DNA of 64,000 nucleotides from Sclerodactyla briareus (Eukaryota; Echinodermata; Holothuroidea; Dendrochirotida; Sclerodactylidae): NCBI GenBank assembly GCA_026419785.1, contig JAODTK010001043.1, positions 62,001 through 126,000 of the forward strand. Reading direction: 5' to 3'. The notes beneath the pieces were generated by a model. It was given only the letters and a program-made list of their open reading frames with translations, did not search any database and was not told where the DNA came from. Below are positions 58,640 to 64,000 of the stretch, in pieces. The stretch's first letter is position 1. Each line of letters starts with the position of its first letter. A program made the position numbers and the translations under genes.

Positions 58640-58791
58640 AAAAATGGATGATAAAGTTTATTTACTTGGCGGTCACTTGATATTTTTTTTTATGTGCAAT
58701 GGTGATTCTAGTAAATGAACAATGGGCAATCATTCAATGGATAAGATTTTTTCATTGCCATTCATGTTCTAGAATATATCATCTCAGTGAC

Positions 58792-58806
58792 TGTCACGCG
58801 AGTCAC
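58792..58806 (+). repeat. 15-mer motif copy 2
   Basis: Exact copy, 167 bp after copy 1. A half motif TGTCAC follows at 58820-58825. Confidence 0.9.
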
Positions 58807-59003
58807 GTTTTGTGAAAAATGTCACAAAATTCCATCTTCTTTTGGCCCAATGTAATTCAACGGACTATAGTATATGTGATAATTGTGTAAATCAAAATTA
58901 CCTAGTTGCATGTGATGATGTACAACTATTCTCAAGAAGGTTACTTCCTAAACTAGCCATGAAATACAAATTAGGCATACTTCTGAAACCCCCCAGATCC
59001 TAC

Positions 59004-59018
59004 TGTCACGCGAGTCAC
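59004..59018 (+). repeat. 15-mer motif copy 3
   Basis: Exact copy, 212 bp after copy 2. Confidence 0.9.
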
Positions 59019-59167
59019 ATTTTCCATCTTGAACTATGTTAGCTATAGAAAAGAAGAAAGTAGTATACTTTCTAGACCACTGAATGTTATATTTCATTTT
59101 GCAAGATATATGCCTTCAATCACCACTGTATTTGGTCTAGAACTATCAGAACAGAGTCACGTTTTCT

Positions 59168-59182
59168 TGTCACGCGAGTCAC
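59168..59182 (+). repeat. 15-mer motif copy 4
   Basis: Exact copy, 164 bp after copy 3. A half motif GAGTCAC precedes it at 59154-59160. Confidence 0.9.
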
Positions 59183-59358
59183 AATACAGGTTCATTGTCA
59201 TTCCCATGCATACAACATTTTATAATAAGTTTGTATAGTAATTGAGGTGGAGGTGTTTTTCGACTCTGATATGAATGTAGAAAGCTAATGGGAACATTTT
59301 AATAAGGCACGAGAAATCGAACATATGTGTGTGCAATCTAATTTTTGCTAATAGTATT

Positions 59359-59373
59359 TGTCACGCGAGTCAC
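59359..59373 (+). repeat. 15-mer motif copy 5
   Basis: Exact copy, 191 bp after copy 4. Confidence 0.9.
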
Positions 59374-59542
59374 GTTCAGTTTTTTTTTTTGGCGATTTCA
59401 CCCTCAATACTTGAGGTATCAATTTCTTTTCTCTACTGTTGTAGGCATTAAGGCATACATTCACTGACTACGTGAATTATTTTCCCTTCTTTATTTCTTC
59501 AATTATATCAAATCAAACAAATGTAAATTTTAGTATAAAAAA

Positions 59543-59557
59543 TGTCACGCGAGTCAC
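59543..59557 (+). repeat. 15-mer motif copy 6, next to the right inverted repeat
   Basis: Exact copy, 184 bp after copy 5, ending directly before the right terminal CATGGGATTGACC. GTCACCATG here also pairs with CATGGTGAC at about 59577-59585. Confidence 0.9.
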
Positions 59558-59694
59558 CATGGGATTGACCATATACATGGTGACTACACAGATTCCTCTC
59601 GTTTTCGGCAAGTAATACATTTATGATATAGCCGTGAAAAGCAAGCCTTTTTTTTATTTTATCAAACTCATTAACCTGTCTTTTTCCGTGTATG

Positions 59695-59800
59695 CATTAG
59701 TAGAAGTAGTCCGCTTTATTGTCGAAGACGGAACCGTAGATGTCATGACTGGAGGGGAGCTTCCGTTACTGCGATATAATGAAAAAAATAACACCATATT
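59695..59800 (+). pseudogene. Possible extracellular-domain exon relic (Calx-beta-like?), copy 2
   Basis: One frame reads LVEVVRFIVEDGTVDVMTGGELPLLRYNE after a pyrimidine-rich stretch and GCATTAG. It lines up with the relic at 57325-57430 (VVCTIDDIGRVEVMV...LLR; both share GTTACTGCGAT at DNA level). Family assignment is a guess. Confidence 0.25.
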
Positions 59801-59939
59801 GACTATTCTGGTCACCCAGCGGAGACAGACAGGGATAGGGGATTCTCTTGCTTGTTCTCTTGTTCGCTTAATGTATATTTTCGAGGTCCAGTGGTTTTTC
59901 TGGGACAGTCACGAAATCCACTCGAAACTTGCGCGGTAA

Positions 59940-60795
59940 AGATTATGTGGCATGCAGCAGAATTCTCTAAAGTCCTACTAGTCACCGTGTGGGAGGCGGA
60001 AGAACGCGTTCTGAGATTCAATCATATTTATTAGTTGTCGAGTTTTTTTCCTTATACTAAAGAGAAATTTCATTATGAATTGAACAGCCCGACGCATATG
60101 CCTCATTCTCTAGGCCTACATAGCCATATGTTCTGTTCCGAGCGAACCAGCTGGAAGTTACGTATCTTGGTATTTATCATTCAGAAAATACTATCTAATC
60201 ATTTTCTTCCAGAAATACGGTATGCAGTACTGTATCTATGCACTCTCCAATCGCACCTTGCGTCAATGAACCATTAAAAGGTGACCCAAGTGAGAAAATC
60301 TACATCACATAATGTATAAAATGTTAATAATATTGTGTAATATATTTTTCTATTTATTTATTTTCACAGCAGCAGAGGTTGGAAACACGGAACATACTGT
60401 ATTTAGTTATTTCAGCAAGAAATATTTTGAGTTGCTATGCCGTTGAGCGAATAGCCTGAGACGAATGAAGAATAATTAGAAATGTTGCGATTCCCTGGTA
60501 CATGAACCTTCGTCATGTCGTGGGATTCATGAGACGAACAAGAGAAACTGAGATGGCTCGACCATTACGCACCTCTAAACAAGAGGTTCCCTCTGTGACT
60601 AACGCGACACCATGAAAGGAGATAATTAGGGATCAACCCTTCGAATTCCGCGTCAAACGCGCCGGAAGAGTGATCCATTTAAGCACTGTTTCCAGACTCT
60701 CTCAACAACGAATTCTAAAGAACACGAGCTACCAGTAAGCAGATCAGGGAATACCATGTTCGGGGTTCGTATTAACTGGGTTGTCTGAACAAACG
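59940..60795. other. No gene recognised
   Basis: Short frames on both strands, none with a recognisable domain; no repeat identified. Confidence 0.5.
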
Positions 60796-60799
60796 TGTC

Positions 60800-61210
60800 A
60801 ATAATATAATAATATCTCGTTTTTATATAGCGCTTTTCCAGATCGAAGACTTGCCTCAAAGCGATCTACATATATTACCCCTGATCATTAGTGACTGTCG
60901 TACCTTAAAAAAAGGTACCATACACACCACCGCTTGCTTGTCCACTCCGACACACCATTTTAGTACGTCACTTCACCGTGTTCCCCGGGAGACTCTCCAA
61001 AATAAAAGCAGCCACATACGGCGCTCGATACTCTTCATAAGTCACCTCACAAGGTACCCACTTTAACACGTGGGTGGCGTGGAACATTTTTCAGGAGGAC
61101 TGCCTTGTCCAACAGAAATGCGGAAAAGTCCACGGGCTTCCAATGGGCTACGAACTCGCAATCAATGGTTTTGCAGTCTGAAGCTCCACCGACTGAGCTA
61201 ATCCGCCTCC
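60800..61210 (-). mobile_element. SINE family 1, full-length copy (about 410 bp)
   Basis: Minus-strand head GGAGGCGGATTAGCTCAGTCGGTGGAGC (A box intact), TTCAGACTGCAAAACCATTGATTGCGAG, then GAGTTCGTAGCCC, a fair B box. The body GCCACCCACGTGTTAAAG and GTATGTGGCTGC and the tail GAAAAGCGCTATATAAAAACGAGATATT with (AT/AAT)n match 52883-53273. It contains an extra TACCTTTTTTTAAGGTAC palindromic insertion at about 60900-60918. Its head starts about 25 bp from the broken end of an L1/Tx1-like LINE. Confidence 0.85.
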
Positions 61211-61234
61211 TTTTATCTTTATAGTCAATCACAT

Positions 61235-62235
61235 TTTTCTCTTTCCACAAATTTAATGGCACAAATTTCTCTAAAATTAAAGTGCTGGAGTGTTCTAAAT
61301 AGAAAATTCCAGTCTATGAAATCGAGAGCTTTCTCAAAGTCTACGAATAAAATATACCCAGGGATACCCTTTTCCTGGCATAATGTATGACATCTAGTAT
61401 AAGTCGTATGTTGGGTGAAACTTCTTTCAATCTTGAGGCAGTACATGCTGCTGTCGTTATAAGTCTACATGCAACAGAGACATTGGTCTCCAATTCCACC
61501 CCCTTCTTTTGGTAATAGTGTAATTATTCCTCTGCCCTGTTCTGTAGACAGTTCCTCAATAATAACCCTGAATTCAAAGATATAACAACAAATTGTGTAA
61601 TTTTAGCAAAAATACCGGTAAACTTCCACAGGTAGCCTATCGGTTCCGAGCACATACCATTATCCATGTCTGAGGGCATCCCAACATTCTATTCAGTTAG
61701 CAGGCCTTCAAAACTATGTTTTGATTCGTCGTTAATTTCGGAATAATGTCTACATCAATGAAAACATTTTCCGTCGACAAAGTTTTACAAGAGTACAAAT
61801 CTTCATAAAACTCTCGTTGATCTTCATGATTTCAGATGGATTGGTTGTTTTTTGTATTGTTTTCATCAATTAAAACTTTGATAGACTTTTTAAGTTCTGT
61901 TTTTCTAGGTTTTGGGAAGTATAGAGTATTTCTCTCACCCTTCTCCTTCCACCTTGCTCTTGAACGGATTATTTTACATCGATTTTAGATTCATAAATAT
62001 CATCAAGACGCTGTTTGTGTTCTGAAAATACATTGCTCACGCAATACTGATGGATGCTATAAAAGTGGTCCGAAAGAAGCAATGCTTTTTTTGGGGGGGG
62101 GGGGGGTAAACTCATCTCCTCGTCTCTTGTACACCGATACTTCTCCTTGGATATTTTATGGACCAGGAACGGATCATGAATTTTCAAAGTCTTCCCAAAC
62201 GTTTGTTGGTGTGACTCGAGAAATCCACATTCCAA
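61235..62235 (-). mobile_element. L1/Tx1-like LINE fragment (pre-RT linker and RT fingers)
   Basis: Minus strand, in order: HKQRLDDIYESKID (about 61985-62020), GGRRRVREILY-NLEKQNLKS (about 61900-61960), RGIITLLPK (about 61510-61540), MSLLHVDL (about 61470), CTASRLKEVSPNI, LILDVIHYARK, IPGYILFVDFEKALDFIDWNFLFRTLQHFNF (61260-61370). The LLPK, PxSLL-x-VD and VDFEKAFDxIxW boxes are characteristic of L1/Tx1-group RTs. Multiple frameshifts and stops. It ends abruptly before the catalytic FADD motif, where the SINE begins. A G run at 62093-62106 lies near its 5' end. Confidence 0.7.
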
Positions 62236-62434
62236 CCATCCATAATCTCTGAGATAATTTAATGAACCCCCTTCACATAGACCTCGTCTTTTAGAAGAGA
62301 GTGGTCAATTTTAAAAACCCTGCCCCTCTCGTGACATTGGACTTTCGTATGTTCAATACTACTATACATTATGATCTGATGATACTTGAGAGGGATGAAC
62401 ACTCATAAACAATAACTTAATAAATTTGTAGGTA

Positions 62435-62530
62435 ACAGCATGGGGTCGATCCTGGGGGACAGGGACACGTCCCCCCACTTTTCGGAGTGGGGGGGCATAA
62501 TATCAAATGTCCCCCCCCCCACTTTTTGAT
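62435..62530. repeat. G/C-run dispersed repeat, copy 4
   Basis: TGGGGGACAGGGACACGTCCCCCC, ACTTTTCGGAGTGGGGGGGC, then AATGTCCCCCCCCCC-ACTTTTTGA. CCCCCCACT and AGTGGGGGG form an inverted repeat across TTTCGG. Matches the architecture of the 1.6, 5.2 and 17.9 kb copies. Confidence 0.55.
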
Positions 62531-63284
62531 CCTCGATGAAGACGGAAGTAAATGTCCGTTTATACACGTTAAGTGGCTGTGTGGGGAAAATAGTGAGAAA
62601 GCAGCCTCACAAAGACCACAGTGGCCTTTATTCCGAACCCGATTGTCCAAACTTTCCGCGCGCTGCGCGCGCAGACGACCTGTAACTGTTGCTTCTATAG
62701 TGTCGTGAGCGATGCATTTTGAGGCATTATCTGGCGATAGAATGCCTCTATGAAAGTGTCTCACTCAGAAACATAATGAGACTATTCTATTGTTATTTTT
62801 TAAACAAGGGTAGATTCACAATGAAATGTCCATGATTATGAGCGAAGCGAGTTGGCTGGCGAGGCGGATGATGAGTCAGGCTGCTCCAACACGTTATGGA
62901 AGTTAAAGCAAATTTGCAGATCGAGGAGCAACCGGTTGGGCAAAGATAGGCCACAATTAGGCATACACTAACATGCCAAAGTGGATAAATTACCCACAAT
63001 GTCAGCAGATTGCCCGAGGATTGAGCAAAAAATTGTCAATATTGTCAAGTTTGGACTTTGTGATTTTATCGATGTCGAAGAAATATGCAAAAACTTCGTT
63101 CGTTTCGGTTATCATGATGGTTGTTTGCTGTCAGTACTGTAGACCACTTGCACGATAGCTATTGAGATTCATGAAACATATTTTGAGTGCAATTGTAATT
63201 ATGGGACTATATTTTACAAATTGTTCTAGACATCGCATTTATAGCCAATGAAGGGCATCGCTAGACGATGCACCCCGATTTGAA
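62531..63284. other. No gene recognised
   Basis: A short CGCGCGCTGCGCGCG palindrome-like word at 62656-62672. No protein family. Confidence 0.5.
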
Positions 63285-63880
63285 CAATATATATCTTGCA
63301 CTTCAATTTCAACAAAAACAGTCCGTGGCCCATTATCCGAAAGGAGACAGCAAACAATTGTGGAGCGCGTCGAGATATTCCCTACATTGTAATGCGCTAT
63401 ATAGGAATGAACATGTTATGCTAACAAAACCCGGGCAAGAAATGTATAATTCTAGCAAAGATGAGAAGCATTTTTATCAATATCAGCAATATATATCTTG
63501 CACTTCAATTTCAACAAAAAACAGTCCGTGGCCCATTATCCGAAAGGAGACAGCAAACAATTGTGGAGCGCGTCGAGATATTCCCTACATTGTAATGCGC
63601 TATATAGGAATGAACATGTTATGCTAACAAAACCCGGGCAAGAAATGTATAATTCTAGCAAAGATGAGAAGCATTTTTATCAATATCAGCAATATATATC
63701 TTGCACTTCAATTTCAACAAAAACAGTCCGTGGCCCATTATCCGAAAGGAGACAGCAAACAATTGTGGAGCGCGTCGAGATATTCCCTACATTGTAATGC
63801 GCTATATAGGAATGAACATGTTATGCTAACAAAACCCGGGCAAGAAATGTATAATTCTAGCAAAGATGAGAAGCATTTTT
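63285..63880. repeat. Three tandem units of 202-203 bp, almost identical
   Basis: Units start at 63285, 63487 and 63690 with CAATATATATCTTGCACTTC and end with GATGAGAAGCATTTTTAT plus CAATATCAG. The only difference I find over the shared length is one extra A in an A run of unit 2. Because 202 is not a multiple of 3, the frames that run through them change register and are not a protein repeat. The internal GCGCTATATAGGAATG resembles the SINE tail word. Confidence 0.95.
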
Positions 63881-64000
63881 CAAGATCATAGCTATACCAG
63901 GAAACCGTGCAAAACTAGCACCTCGACTTTTTGTGTTTTCTACCTTCATGATTGCACAAAATTCGAACAACTTGTGATATTCATTAAATTTCCGTCGAAA

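Larger units (their letters stand above)
58279..59570. mobile_element. Inverted-repeat-bounded block with six copies of a 15-bp motif
   Basis: GGTCAATTCCATG (58279-58291) faces CATGGGATTGACC (59558-59570), its reverse complement at 12 of 13 positions, 1,292 bp apart end to end. Between them TGTCACGCGAGTCAC occurs six times without a single mismatch, while the intervening AT-rich sequence is not repeated. Open frames inside (58812-59238) are short and unrecognised. I infer a non-autonomous DNA transposon, or a decayed satellite with a conserved protein-binding box. No target-site duplication is certain. Confidence 0.5.

Noticed and set aside
58625..59557. CRISPR array (short exact repeat with unique spacers)
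   Set aside because: Spacers are 149-197 bp and uneven, the repeat is only 15 bp, there are no cas genes, and the context is animal DNA.
63268..63891. Overlapping frames that appear to encode a repeated protein (SVAHYPKGDSKQLW repeated)
   Set aside because: The repeat unit is 202 or 203 bp, so the frame changes from unit to unit. The similarity is at DNA level and there is no splice or codon evidence for a protein.

Overview
The window reads as nuclear DNA from an animal, probably a marine invertebrate. It has long AT-rich stretches without open frames, abundant microsatellites, tRNA-derived SINEs, several unrelated kinds of non-LTR retrotransposon, a hAT-type miniature transposon, and short disrupted pieces resembling extracellular-protein exons (EGF-like, possibly Calx-beta-like). 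I see no intact host gene, no rRNA, no CRISPR array and no bacterial-style operon. The species cannot be named from sequence alone.

Layout. 0-13 kb: an EGF-like exon with its flanking intron occurs twice (about 3.47 and 8.42 kb), both copies damaged, followed by two antisense pieces of an endonuclease-bearing LINE (8.8-9.4 and 12.4-12.6 kb). 13-19 kb: a seven-unit tandem array, two unusually perfect short hairpins (11.4 and 14.3 kb) and decayed tandem DNA. 20.5-23.1 kb: a jockey/CR1-like LINE split inside its reverse transcriptase by an L2-like LINE, with a 9-bp target-site duplication still readable. 23.4-26.7 kb: short tandem arrays, a tRNA-headed SINE and a possible LINE endonuclease piece. 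28.1-31.3 kb and 42.0-48.7 kb: two copies of one multi-kilobase segment, the second split by about 3 kb that holds a 128-bp periodic array. 34.5-36.5 kb: the longest LINE remnant (CR1/Rex1-like). 39.5-40.4 kb: a hAT MITE with a perfect 8-bp target duplication, then a SINE in circularly permuted order. 52.9-62.2 kb: two further SINEs of that family, an RT fragment with a YVDD motif, an L1/Tx1-like fragment, and at 58.3-59.6 kb an inverted-repeat-bounded block carrying six exact copies of a 15-bp motif. The window ends in three almost identical 202-203 bp repeats.

How it fits together. All seven RT-related LINE segments and all SINEs of the main family lie on the minus strand, while the EGF-like exons read on the plus strand. 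This is what is expected if much of the window is (or was) intron of a plus-strand gene, but the exons seen are too damaged to prove it. The most unusual item is the 58.3-59.6 kb block: six identical 15-mers about 184 bp apart in otherwise dissimilar AT-rich sequence, between short inverted repeats. It suggests either an undescribed non-autonomous DNA transposon with repeated protein-binding sites or a decayed satellite in which only a binding box was kept.
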